NCBI GenBank assembly: GCA_002633005.1
Contig: NMRA01000002.1
Span: 2,638,766-2,702,765, forward strand
Reading direction: 5' to 3'
DNA length: 64,000 nt
Origin: Phoronis australis
Taxonomy: Eukaryota > Phoronida > Phoronidae
Part shown: piece by piece, positions 11,979-22,315 of the stretch
How positions within the stretch are numbered: position 1 is the stretch's first letter
Layout of the letters: every line of letters starts with the position of its first letter
Made by a program: the position numbers and the translations under genes
Notes under the pieces: generated by a model
The model's database searches: none
What the model was told of the DNA's origin: nothing
The model's input: only the letters and a program-made list of their open reading frames with translations

Positions 11979-12269
11979 TTATGGTTCATCGTGAAGGAAG
12001 TTTTCAAGGCTGTCAGTCTCCTTTAAGAAAACGGACAGACATTTCCATTTGTTGCCATGCATTATATGTTGTAGGCATGTAACAGTGCCATCCAGTAGGT
12101 GGCTCCTTAGCCTATAAAAAGCTGGGCAAGACTCTACCAGGTGTTTAGGGGATTCTACGTCAGTACCACACTCGGGACGCACTGGGCTCTCCATATGCCC
12201 AGTAATGTGTCTGCGTCGGGCTAGGTTACAGTGGCCCGTCAAAATTTTAATGACGTGTCTTATGCCCAA
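11979..12269 (-). pseudogene. Non-LTR retrotransposon C-terminal fragment (LINE relic)
   Basis: The minus strand codes a 96-residue frame with LLTGHCNLARxRHITG-like sequence followed by a Cys/His cluster (CGTDVESPKHLVESC). This arrangement is typical of the end of the RNase H/zinc region of Jockey/CR1-type LINE polyproteins. No reverse transcriptase remains. It sits in the intron between the exons at 12439-12557 and 11652-11787. Confidence 0.65.
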
Positions 12270-12438
12270 TCTATCAGGCTCAGAAGGTATTTTGAATCTT
12301 TTGGTTTGATCACTTTGGGAAAATTCCCCTTGGTCTCTTTGTAGAAGTTAAGTCATGCCCACCGGGCTGCTGACATTGCAAACACGAAAGTTAATTCTGC
12401 GTCTGCTTAGATATCACGAATGTCATCCCCTAACGCAC

Positions 12439-12557
12439 CTTCTCGTTTTTCTGACTTAGAAGCATCACCACACGAGCAGCTGATTTGGTTCTGTCACTGA
12501 TAACGTAACTGTCACGTGTCATTAAGTCTTTCATCAGTTTTTCGGCTAGTAGGTCCT
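12439..12557 (-). CDS. Exon of unrecognised minus-strand gene (most upstream one found)
   Basis: A 119-nt exon, acceptor ACGATAG and donor AAG|GTGCGT, coding DLLAEKLMKDLMTRDSYVIS followed by DRTKSAARVVMLLSQKNEK. It is charged and helical. It enters in phase 1, so an upstream exon is needed; none was found between here and 16850. The joined three-exon C-terminus is about 118 residues, and I do not recognise it. Confidence 0.6.
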
Positions 12558-12793
12558 CTATCGTGTGCTTTAACAGAAATTAACAATACCTTTAAAAAAA
12601 CAATAAAATGCAGTCAATTTCATTTTTGCGTCTATCGGTGAATTAAAAACAGATATTGACATCATTTTGGCGTGGAGACCTGAGTGACGAAAGTTTTTTT
12701 TTTGGTGGGCTTGTTGTTCTTTCAACTTGTGTTCTAGGTTGTAATAAAGAATTTGATCCCATAAGCGTTGAATAAGTTGAGTGCAATACAGCC

Positions 12794-12848
12794 ATGCGAT
12801 GTTGCTATCCCGATTGCACTACCAGGACTACTTTAACAGGGCAAAAGG
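12794..12848 (+). CDS. Possible first exon of a THAP-domain protein
   Basis: ATG at 12794 opens MRCCYPDCTTRTTLTGQK and stops at a GTAGGT donor. A start Met followed by C-x4-C fits the opening of a THAP zinc finger, but only this first part is present and no continuing exon (FHxFP, CxxHF) was found downstream. It may be a transposon relic. Confidence 0.3.
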
Positions 12849-12861
12849 TAGGTCAATGACG

Positions 12862-13884
12862 ACTCGACGTTGTCAGTCAGCCGGCTCGGTCATCAAACTT
12901 TCCCAACACAGCTTAAAAGTAATAGAGTTGCAGCAGTATGAATAACACTCATAGCATCTGGTACAAAACTGTTAATCACACAACACTTCTGTCTGTTTTA
13001 TTTGCTATACACTCTATATTATATCGCTTGCAACCCACATGACTCAGGCACCGATTCCTCAGTAACCGCAGTGTTAATTATTGGTGCTATTAAATACTTT
13101 CAGAAAATGTTACGAACTTCAATCAAGCCCTGGAATACCAACTCTAGGACTTGACCTATGTATTCCATTGTTAGAGCTTGCGATCCCGAGATTAGAGTTT
13201 GCACTGTGAGTTTCTGGCTGTCTGCCTCGACTGGGTTTGATCGAGTGTTTTAGTTGCCAAATCAAGGTAAATCTCATTGTTTTCTTTTCATTTTGTCATT
13301 GTTGTTCATCAAGAAAAGCTCTTGGAGTTTGGTTCCGGACAACCAGCGATTTCTCGACAAAATTTGCCAACACAATCAGCAATTACACTGGTCTTTCTTT
13401 ACACGCACCGACGTGTAGGCCTGGGTAGAGACACGGAATAGTCTGTCCTTCGACATCTTTTCAGCTCCAGTCGACATCTAATTTCGACAGCCTGTCAAAC
13501 TACATACCGGGAGTTTTTCAACAAGACATTTTTTGGTGTTAAGTTCACGCAACAGTAGTTTATGGAAAGAAAAAACATTTTGTTTCTGAGTGTTTGTTCT
13601 GCAATTATAAGTGAAACATTTTGGCCCTACTAACAGGTGTGTTTACGTAACTTTCGAAAACTTTGCTCGGAATTGCGTACCCAAGCGTGTGTGGGCGTGT
13701 GTGTGGGAGGAATATATACCTTTGAATATTTGCCTGTATAAAAATAATAATTGCAGGCGGTCTGGTAAACGTTGTACCAGACGTGCGCAGGCCACGCATG
13801 TGGGCCCATTGCACTGATCACCTGGAACCATTTTTATGCTTTAATAATATTTAGTTAAAACTGAGCTGAGGAGCTAGAGACTGG
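12862..13884. other. Intergenic, no supported feature
   Basis: Several overlapping short frames on both strands around 13605-13831 are mutual shadows without splice or composition support. Confidence 0.5.
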
Positions 13885-13890
13885 ACTCGA

Positions 13891-14065
13891 GGGTCTAGCA
13901 GTGTGAGTCAGTGGGTCTAGCAGTGTGACTCAGTGGGTCTAGCAGTGTCACTCAGTGGGTCTAGCAGTGTGACTCAGTGGGTCTAGCAGTGTCACTCAGT
14001 GGGTCTAGCAGTGTGACTCAGTGGGTCTAGCAGTGCGACTCGAGGGTCTAGCAGAGTGACTCAGT
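13891..14065. repeat. 22-bp minisatellite, eight units
   Basis: Units of GGGTCTAGCAGTGTGACTCA plus GT start at 13891, 13913, 13935, 13957, 13979, 14001, 14023 and 14045. Units 2 to 6 alternate GTGTGACTC and GTGTCACTC, so the real repeating unit there is a 44-bp dimer. The array joins without spacing to the tRNA-like SINE head at 14066-14136. Confidence 0.95.
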
Positions 14066-14136
14066 GGGTCTCAAACCCACGAAGTTGAGTAAAGAAGGCG
14101 GGCATCTATCATACTAGGCCACACCGCCTCCTCGTG
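14066..14136 (-). mobile_element. tRNA-derived SINE head
   Basis: Read on the minus strand it has an A-box-like block (TGGCCTAGTATGATAGATGC) and, about 25 nt later, a consensus B box GGTTTGAGACC inside a perfect GTGGG/CCCAC stem. The anticodon arm does not fold well, so it is a Pol III promoter-bearing SINE head rather than a tRNA. The minisatellite is its downstream tail. Confidence 0.6.
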
Positions 14137-15141
14137 TTTGCATGTAGCCCCGATGCCGTTTTCTTTTTTTAATTGACTTCAGAGCAGATCTGCTACTTGT
14201 ATTACCTGTAAAATAGAATTTTAAAAAATGGAAAGTTTACTTTGTAAAAGAATCCAACCCTATATTGTGTGTTGCCGACAGTGTATTTGTCAATTGCCTC
14301 GCTCTTAGCGGATGGCCCCAATTTTTTATTTTCCCGCCATCCTGGCACACCATCAAAATGTCCCGCTTTCTGAAAGTCGGCTACACCATTCTAATTTATC
14401 ACGCGAAATGCCTATATTTTCAAGTTCGACTAAAGAAACTGAACGCTTTGTGGGTTTTAGTGGCATTTGAAATTTCTCATTGGACTAAAAAACAAAAAAA
14501 ACTCCGTCGGATAGACGATTTTGTGTGTTGCGGTGAACTTTTCTCCCTTGTGTTTTGCCTTAGACCCAGATATCCCCTTTTATCTGGAAGTCCCGCTTTT
14601 CAATCCAGTTGCCCCGTTTTCTTATTCTCGAATGATCGTGACAACTATGCAACAGGGGTTCAAAATAGCATTGTCTTTTCCCTACGAATATTGTTATTTT
14701 CCAAAATCCACTTTCTTTGGTAACATAACAATCGTAAAAATGTGTTCCAATTTTTCATGTTTACGGTAAAATGTATCAGGATCACTAAATTTTAAAGAGA
14801 AATTCAAAAATCAGCGCAACAACGTAGATTTTCAAACTCAACTAATACTTATTTACTGGTAGACAAACTTCAGATTGACATTGATGTCACCGATGTATGA
14901 ATTCTTATTTAATCAAAAAATATCGAATTGTGTCGCGGGCCCGCCCTGTTTCACCACGAATTAACAGGGTTCTGTCATTATGTTCTAAGTCTTAGAAGGA
15001 CCCAAGATTTGTTTTGTATTAGTCACGTTCTACAAATGGCCCCTTTGCATCCAAACAGTGCAAACAGGCTAGACATTGGGCCATTGGAGCATTCCTAAAT
15101 AAACTGACCACCGTGGGCAGGCTACCTGCTTACAAAGATAA
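14137..15141. other. Intergenic, AT-rich; one 152-codon chance frame
   Basis: A plus-strand frame at 14265-14723 is 152 codons long, but its protein is irregular in composition and matches nothing I know. I do not support it as a gene. Confidence 0.4.
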
Positions 15142-16825
15142 CAAGAGCAACGGGGAGCTTTGAAATGCGCCCACGAATGCATTGCAAATGGTGAACTTTT
15201 AGGGTTGTTTATTTGTGTCATAAAAATGGCCACCAGATGGCGCAAAAATATACAATCCATCCGAAAACGGGAACATGCCATTGCTTCTTTAACAGAAAGC
15301 TATTACCCAAATTTCATAGAAATCCATCACCGAACTTCAGAGAAACAAAGGAAAACAGAATAAAATAAAACTGCCACTAGGGGAACACTATTCATTGGAT
15401 CCGCCTGAAAGTCGTCGTTGTGCCGATGTAAGTTTCATATATATATACACTTACAAATTAAATTAAATAAAAATCCTCCAGTGGGTTTAGGAGATATAGT
15501 TATGGTCGCAAAACAAAACAAAACAAAACTACCACTAAGAGGCGCCACAATAGTCAAACTTGTCATCGTCAACCGTCCTCTTCACACTGAGAACATATAC
15601 GCCAATTTTCAAAACCATCCTTAGAATGATTTGGTTGATAGAGGGGTAGACGCCAAAAAACAAACACTAAAATGGCAAAAAATGGCCACTAGGTAGCGCA
15701 AAATACTTTTATTCTATCCTAAAACTGGAGGATAGCGTCATCTCAACAATAGATGCCCGTATTCAAAATTTTATGAAAATCCGTTGAAGACCTTTCAAGA
15801 TACAGAGGTACACGTAAAACTAAAATTGCCACTAGGGGGCACACCGGTGATCAAATCCTTCCGAAAGTCGTTGTCATTCGTTGTCAACATCATATAAATA
15901 CACTTCCTTAATTTAGAAAATATCCTGCTAACGGTTTAGGAAATACAGCCACTAGGAGGCACCACAGTAGTCAAAGTCGTCGGAAAATCACCCGCAACCG
16001 TCCTCTTCATACTGAGTAGGAACATACATGCCAATTTTCACAAGTGAATAGTGTCATATTATTAATACATGCCTACATGTATGTGCCAAATTTCATGAAA
16101 ATCGATTGAGGACCTTTGAAGATACAGAGGCAGACAAAAAAACTAAAATTGCCACTAAGGGGCACAGCGGTATTCGAGTCGGTCCGAAACTAGTAGTCGT
16201 CTGTTGTCAACTTCTTATAAGCACATTTACTGCATTTAATAAAGATCCTGTAGAGCCTTTAGGAGATACAGCTATGGTCGCAAAAACAAACAAAATTGCC
16301 ACTAGGAGGCGCCACAGTAGTCGAAGTCGTCGGAAAATCATCGTCATCCGTCCTCTTCATAGTAAGAACATGCATGCCAATTTTCGCAATCATCCTTAGA
16401 GTGGTTTGGTTGACAGAGGGGCGGACGCCAAAAACAGACTCGAAAATACTAAAAACGGCCACTAGATGGCGCAAAATACATCGAATCCACCCGAAAACGT
16501 AAGGATAGCGTCACCTCATTAATAATTGCCTTGTGCCTAATTTCATGAAAATCGGCTGAGGACCTTTGAAGATACAGAGGCAGATGTAAAAAACTAAAAT
16601 TGCCACTAGGGGGCACAGCGGTATTTGGATCGGTCCGAAACTCGTCGCCCTCTGTCGTCAACCCCATAAGTACACACCTGCCAAATTTCAATAAGATCCT
16701 GCAAGGGGTTTAGGAGATACAGCCGCGGTCGCCGGACGCTGGACGCCTGACGCCAGGACGCCCAGACAGAGATGATGGCAATATGCACCCACATATAAAT
16801 ATGTGGGTGCATAAAAAGCAATAAA
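15142..16825 (+). mobile_element. CTCF-motif repeat element, copy 1
   Basis: A 1.68-kb element with the same start (ATGCGCCCACGAATGCAT) and the same end (CACATATAAATA then GTGGGTGCAT) as 57600-59010. The ends carry a short inverted repeat ATGCRCCCAC, and the 3' end is a perfect hairpin with TGCACCCACATA arms. Inside, the motif CCACTAGRKGGCRC recurs at 15230, 15374, 15532, 15685, 15829, 15949, 16152, 16299, 16459 and 16603. Three flank types (A: GGCCACTAGATGGCGCAAAA; B: TTGCCACTAGGGGGCACAGC; C: GCCACTAGGAGGCGCCACAG) follow each other as A-B-C with one A missing near 16030. It has no coding capacity and ends 25 bp from the stop codon of the minus-strand gene at 16850. Confidence 0.85.
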
Positions 16826-16849
16826 ACTGAGTGGCTATACGACAAACCG

Positions 16850-17267
16850 TCAGTTGTAATCGTCTCTTGCCTGTTTTGAGCCTTCCTCATTGTTATTGTC
16901 GAGTTTAGTCCCGTCGTTTGCAGCGTTACCAAGCGAATACTTCTCGGATGACGACAGACGCTTTCCGCAGTTGAACAAACGAAAGGTTGTCTCCACAACA
17001 AGGCTAAGCCCGTAAGTCACGAGGCAATATGCGCCAGCTAAAAGCCACGTGCTCTCCAACGGGGCCACACGGCTCGATTCGTCCCCCAGAGTTAGTTTGC
17101 GCTGATCGATCAGGTAGACGCACGCACACATGGCATTCACGAGGAATAGGCCAATGGTGGTGCTGCACTGCCCACGCGATATCTGGCTCGCCGAGTGGTT
17201 ACCGCAGATGATGTTCGCCCAGAGATGATATTCCGAGAATCCTTTGGCAAAGGTGCGCATGAATGCT
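16850..17267 (-). CDS. Terminal exon of an unrecognised membrane protein
   Basis: The exon follows a good acceptor (ATCATTTTTAG) and codes about 138 residues to TGA at 16852-16850. It needs an upstream exon ending in phase 2. Visible parts are an N-glycosylation site (NHS), two hydrophobic segments (around TTIGLFLVNAMCACVYL and TWLLAGAYCLVTYGLSLVV) and a polar, acidic tail rich in Asn, Glu and Asp, probably cytosolic. It resembles the last part of a four-pass membrane protein. I do not recognise the family. It may belong with the exons at 20804-20953 and 28828-29016, but phases show at least two linking exons are missing. Confidence 0.55.
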
Positions 17268-18132
17268 CTAAAAATGATAACAAATTAATAAACAACCACC
17301 ACAACGGCGCATAAGTTGGATACTTACTACCGTAAACTAATCATTCCTAATTCGTGGCCTGTGATCGTGTTTTGCCGCAAAGAAGGCAGTTCAAGTGTGT
17401 TAAGCCGCGGAACATTTATGAAAAGGCAGACGTCTGATCATAAAACAGACCAGACCCTTAAAAAGCGAGCGCTCAAAAGGGCTTCTCAGCAGGCGTCTTA
17501 CAAGTTCTCAGAATAGCATTAATACACAAACTAATTCTAATATTACGTCACTTAAAACGAACGTGCACAACCACATCCTGTCACACGTCGTCGCAGGAGC
17601 ATAAACTAAAGAGCAAAAGGTTACTTTTTGACCAAACTCTGGCGATCACTTTGTGGGCAAACAGAGACTAACCACAAGTTACATCTTTAGTGTAGCGTTC
17701 TGACGGCAAGAATGCAGCTCTGCCGTCTGACTCGGAACAGGCGATAAAAAGGCAACCGTCTAAAGAAAGTTACCATATTGCTGCGCCGTAAGGCCCATGG
17801 GCATCTGAGCGAAACTTCGCTTACACGCGAAACCTCCAATACGCTAACCACATGGGATGTTAAGCCGCGACAAAGGCATTATTTCGGATATAGGCCATCG
17901 ATCCAAGTCGCAGCAATACGGGAACATGTGTTTTTTCAGACAGCGGATCAGACGTCTGATCTACTTCCTGACCGGACTGCGTATGTAAACGCTTACAATA
18001 CCGCGGTCAGATCTGGGATATCTGTGAGAAGCTAAAAAGATAGGACGACTGATAAATGACAGATCCGACACTATAATTGAACGCCCACAGAAGCGTCCTG
18101 CTATCCGTCGAAGAGACATAACATTAAAGGGC
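17268..18132. other. Intergenic/intronic stretch rich in short palindromes
   Basis: AGACGTCT-type palindromes followed by GATC occur at about 17426, 17720, 17950 and again near 18575-18620, two of them within a shared block reading CTGCCGTCTG and a nearby GATAAAA. No gene is supported. Confidence 0.4.
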
Positions 18133-18350
18133 AGGGACCCGTTCCAAGAAACTGACTTAAGCTCAATTTTGACTTGAGTCTAAGATTTGTCTCAACTTCC
18201 AAACTTTGAAACTTCAACATCCTGTAAGTTAGACAATATTAAGACAAAACTTAAGACAAAAACTTAAGTCCAACTTAAGATCTCTTTTATCTTAAAATTG
18301 AGTGAGATTAAGATTTGTCTTAGCTATCTTTTCTTGGAACGACACCAGAA
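18133..18350. mobile_element. MITE, GGGCCCGTTCCAA family
   Basis: It begins ACCCGTTCCAAGAAACTGAC and ends with the reverse complement (TTTTCTTGGAACG). The body is built of repeated GACTTAAG and TTAAGACAAA words. It shares both ends and body with 19824-20071. Confidence 0.7.
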
Positions 18351-18890
18351 TGCTAACATTCACTACTTGCGCATTTTGGTGGTGTCGCAAAAAAGATTGT
18401 TGCGCATTGTTGTTCAGGTCCAATGCCTCGTTTTTGGATCTATCGTAACAACACAAACGTGAAAGTGCGTGCGTTCCAAACATGTAGAGCGTTTTGTAAT
18501 TTGGACGCAAGATGGCGTTTTCAAGCATAATGGTGACTTCGTACAAGTAGTGAGATAACTTCTCATATAAGTAGGCAGATCTGCCGTCTGGCGGACGATA
18601 AAAGGCAGGTCAAACGTCAGCCTGGCAATCGCATATGAAATTTTCAACACTGAGACGTGGACCAGTCATCCGAATTTACCTTCTGATCTGTTGTCATGGT
18701 AACGTTATAAAAGTTCACAATTGGCGTCTAGTCAAGTCTTCAAATAATCTTTTGAATGAATAATAGCTGCAAAATTTGTTAGTTTCTCGCTCTTTCTCGC
18801 GAAGTTTGCGAAGCGTGTCTGTGAATGTTGTTTCCTTAACTCTCTGAAGTTGGCGCTTACTAGCTACGCTTTAGTGTTCCCTTATTACAT

Positions 18891-19032
18891 CATGGCGCAG
18901 TGCGCTGAAAAAAGTGGGGCTAAAGCCCCCTAAGCCCCCTGTGGAGAATCGCCTATAGACCATGTGCGGCGTAGCACTGAAAAACGTGGGGCTATAGCCC
19001 CCCCCCCCCAGCCCCCTATGGTGCGCCGCCCA
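18891..19032. repeat. Tandem pair of a ~60-bp GC-rich palindromic element
   Basis: Two units (18891-18948, 18964-19032) read GTGC(G/A)CTGAAAAA, GTGGGGCTAWAGCCCC and then AGCCCCCT. The core GGGGCTATAGCCCC is self-complementary. Related single copies lie at 23178-23243 (reversed) and 26757-26815 (reversed, diverged). Probably a very short MITE. Confidence 0.6.
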
Positions 19033-19823
19033 TGTACATACTTTGTGAATGGAATTCTTTTGTCGCTTCTGTTCACGAGAAGGTGCGTCCCCTCGGGACA
19101 AGGGGCGAGCTTTTTATTAGCCGGGAAATTCCAGAAATCGCCGGATTCCGGGTTGACTATCGAGATGTCACTCAAAGCCCTAAGAGAGATGTAGAGTAAT
19201 TTGTAATTCATTAAAGACGCAATGCTGGTAGAATCACGTCACCCAAGACGCAAAGTCTACAAGCAAGCAAAAAAATATGTTTTTACACTTTTTAAAGGCA
19301 TAAAAGTTAAAGTTGCGTTTCCTCTTCTTGAGCTAAAACAAGAAAAGCTAAATGTGAAACAAGACCAGTTACTCCTGTAAAATATAGTTCGACAAATCCA
19401 CTATAGCAAAACTAGATTCTAAATAATAACCAGACCAACAAGATCACAGATCGGCCAAAAATCAAAAAATAAAAAACACAGGCTATACCGTGACTGGCCT
19501 GTTATCTATAAATACAACGCAACAAAAGTTGTTTCAACATGTCCCTTATTCGTGTCAGAAATGTCATCTGGGCTTGGAGACAACTGACAGTTCGTAATTA
19601 CTGAAGAGAACGCGCGATTTGTTCACAATCTTTCAGTACTGTTCCTACCGAGCCCAGAAATAATCTCTAGTTTGAGTAATCAACAAGTTGAGAACAATTC
19701 CATGACTATAAAGGGGCTAAATCAAAACGACGGAAGGTCAGTTTTTAACAACTTAAATGTATCTAGTTTATTGACTACACATTCTTGGTACTAAACAGAA
19801 GTCAAGAAATGATGAAGAACAGG

Positions 19824-20071
19824 GGCCCGTTCCAAGAAACTGACTTAAGTTCATTGTCTACTTAAGTCTAAGATTTCTCTTAACTTCCCACTTTTGAAAC
19901 TTCCACATCTGGTAAATTCATCAAAATTAAGACAAAACTTACATCACACACTTAAATCAAGCTTAAAATCTCTTTCTTGAAATGATTTTGAGACAAATTG
20001 AACTTTTATTTTAATATTTAGTAAAATTTAAGAATTGTCTTAGCTAAGTCAGTATTGTTGGAACGGGCCCG
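19824..20071. mobile_element. MITE, GGGCCCGTTCCAA family, complete copy
   Basis: Both ends are intact: GGGCCCGTTCCAAGAAACTG left, and the right end reversed GGGCCCGTTCCAACAATACT. The body is 248 bp with AT-rich TTAAGACAAAACTTA words and no coding frame. Partial relatives lie at 2968-3030, 10386-10560 and 11359-11478. Confidence 0.8.
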
Positions 20072-20803
20072 AGTTTGAGATCTATGGATATAAATAAGTT
20101 GCCTCGTTTTGATTCCTGTGTTTATCGACAGATAAATGATGATCTAAAGGTTCATGTTTGTGAAATGATTTACAACAAATTGAACACGTTTCATATTCAT
20201 AGATAGACAATTCTCGAGTATAAGACATTGTTTGATTTCTGTTACTTATTGCTCATTTGCTGTCACGGTTTTAACTGAAAAACAACGGTACCATGTGTTT
20301 TTCTCCTCGGATTCTCCATACAGAGTAACTCCAACGCTCCAAATTGTCCCCAAGTTCACTAGGTGAAGAAATAGCAGTCATAAGCCACACTCAGCTCGAA
20401 AGGCGGAAAAACCAACAGCACAATTCGAAAGTCATGTCCTTCTGGACCAATACACTAAAAGTTAAGACAATTCTTGTTTGAAAATTGTTTTGGATCTTAT
20501 TCATAAATAATTTCACTCGGAGTCTATTAAAAGTAAATATTTTGCATTCAACGGCCTTAAACATTCAATAATATAAACCATAGAAACAGAACAGTGGTGG
20601 ATTTTGAGGACAGAAGCCCCCTACGGACAAGTCAAAACCGCCACTATATAGCATGACGTCTTTATAGGAGTTACGCCGACACGTTGACCTCTCCCCCGCC
20701 TTACCACATCCTAGAGTCAACAGTGTAGTAAAAGTTCAACGCACAAACTTTGCATATTATGTAATTTTTGTTACCGAAGTGTGTTATGTAGAAGTATGGC
20801 TAC

Positions 20804-20953
20804 CTTTGCTCATGAGCAGATACGTGTCCTTGCTGCCAGACTTCACAGCAGACGATTGTGAGGAGCTGTCGGCGCGTTGATTTAAAAAATACCAACGCGT
20901 TTGGTGGAGGACGCCGGCCAATTTTATGGCCACATCGGCTGTAGTGCCAGAAT
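20804..20953 (-). CDS. Possible internal coding exon, unrecognised
   Basis: A 150-nt open stretch between an acceptor (TCTGCTTTAG) and a donor (AAAG|GTAGCC), phase 1 at both ends. It codes SGTTADVAIKLAGVLHQTRW and a Ser-rich part with KDTYLLMSK. Symmetric phase and an even base composition make it plausible, but there is no homology to support it. Confidence 0.35.
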
Positions 20954-21799
20954 CTAAAGCAGACAAGTGGAGTTTGTTAAAGAAAGTATAACGTTTCAAA
21001 GCCAAGTCATGTCGTTTCAGATTATGGCTCACCCACAACTTACCATACGCCTATTTTTCAAGAGTCGATTATCAGTGTCTACGGAGAAAATTGAACATTT
21101 CGTCGACACTTACGAATGCCAACTTTACTCATTTTATTCAAGTCGCCGATCACGTTAATGCCGAACACGCCCAAAATACATGAGCACTTCGGGGATTACC
21201 GACACTCTCTAGAACCTTTATTGTCAACAGTTTTAACTTTCTTCACGCACATATTTGGTCTTCCAAAGCCTTTGAACGTGACTGCTTTCTTATTATTGGA
21301 ACTGAAACATGGTAACAAAAAATCTTGGACTTCTCGTGACCGCCAAACTGGAACTAAGCTGCCGCGACGAGCAATGACAGCCTGACAATTTTGTTCTCAA
21401 GACAAAAATCCATTTTAATCTGAGAAAGGAGCAAGTACGTGGCCTAAATGGCCTAGATGGCCTAGATTTTTTTCACATTAGATGGCCCTTATATCGACCC
21501 TTTAAAAGAATGTTTAGGCTTCAAAACCACTGGGCTTCTTATCAGACTTTGCGGAAAATGTTATAGTTGAAATTACAGCAATGAAGTTTTGGGCTACGCA
21601 AGCGTAACTTATAACTGATTCCAGTAGTTTTGCGTTCTCGCAAAATGTTGGGTTAATTCCTTGCCTTTGAATTATTGATCGAGGCCTGTGCTCAAATTTA
21701 AGGTAAACGTTCCCAGTCCTTGAATTTTTGTCAGTTTACAATCTTCGAGATGAGCAGACATGCTTCTTTTCCAAGTGATAGTCAAAAGAGTAAGGATTA
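20954..21799. other. AT-rich intergenic, short GGCCTAGAT tandem
   Basis: The only structure is a three-fold ATGGCCTAG(A) repeat at about 21440-21468. Confidence 0.5.
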
Positions 21800-22048
21800 A
21801 AGGCGAAAGCAACCTTTTTTCTTGTCATTTTTAGTAAAAAATAATGTTCGTTGATAATCTCAGACATATTTTTCAGTTAATTACAGCTTTTCGTAATTTA
21901 ATTAATTACTCGGTCCCTACTCCGAAAGTGACGTTTTAGGGAGTCAACAATTTCGAGTTATTTGTTTTCGTATAGTGTGAGCTGTAGAATCATACCTCCA
22001 TTGTGGTAAGTTCGGTCGTCGTATGCTTTTGTTTACGAGTCAGTCAAC

Positions 22049-22315
22049 ATGCCGCACAGTTGCTGCTTACCGAGATGTACTCGTTATCGTCTCACGCGCA
22101 CTCTAGGAATTCCATTACATCGCTTTCCGAAAGATGACACACTTCGCCCTACTCGGCTCGTTCGCGACGTACAAAGCAGTGGAGAGTTGCCGAGTAGTCT
22201 AGAGTGTGTGGCAAGCATTTTCTACCCTCGGATTACGAAAAAGATATGTACGCTGATTTGAAGAAGGTCCTAGCAAAACAACGCCTGAAGAAGGGTGCAG
22301 TGCCCCGTCGACACC
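22049..22315 (+). pseudogene. THAP-domain transposase fragment, frameshifted
   Basis: The first frame opens MPHSCCLPRCTRYRLTRTLG then IPLHRFPKDDTLR, matching the THAP start (M-P-x2-C-x4-C and HRFP). Near 22190 the frame shifts; the next frame reads SRVCGKHFLPSDYEKDMYAD then LKKVLAKQRLKKGAVP, matching the C-x2-H-F zinc ligands and the basic end of THAP domains. Both halves together cover a whole THAP domain, interrupted by at least one indel. It lies inside long inverted repeats. Confidence 0.7.

Noticed and set aside
12794-12848. A complete THAP gene starting here
   Set aside because: Only the first C-x4-C part is present and no downstream exon with FHxFP or CxxHF was found, so it is listed only as a low-confidence exon.
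13605-13831. Four overlapping short frames on both strands
   Set aside because: Mutual shadows in one GC-richer patch with no homology or splice context.
13891-14065. CRISPR-like direct repeats
   Set aside because: Units are contiguous with no unique spacers, and the DNA is animal.
14265-14723. 152-codon plus-strand frame
   Set aside because: Irregular composition, no recognisable motif and no promoter or splice support.
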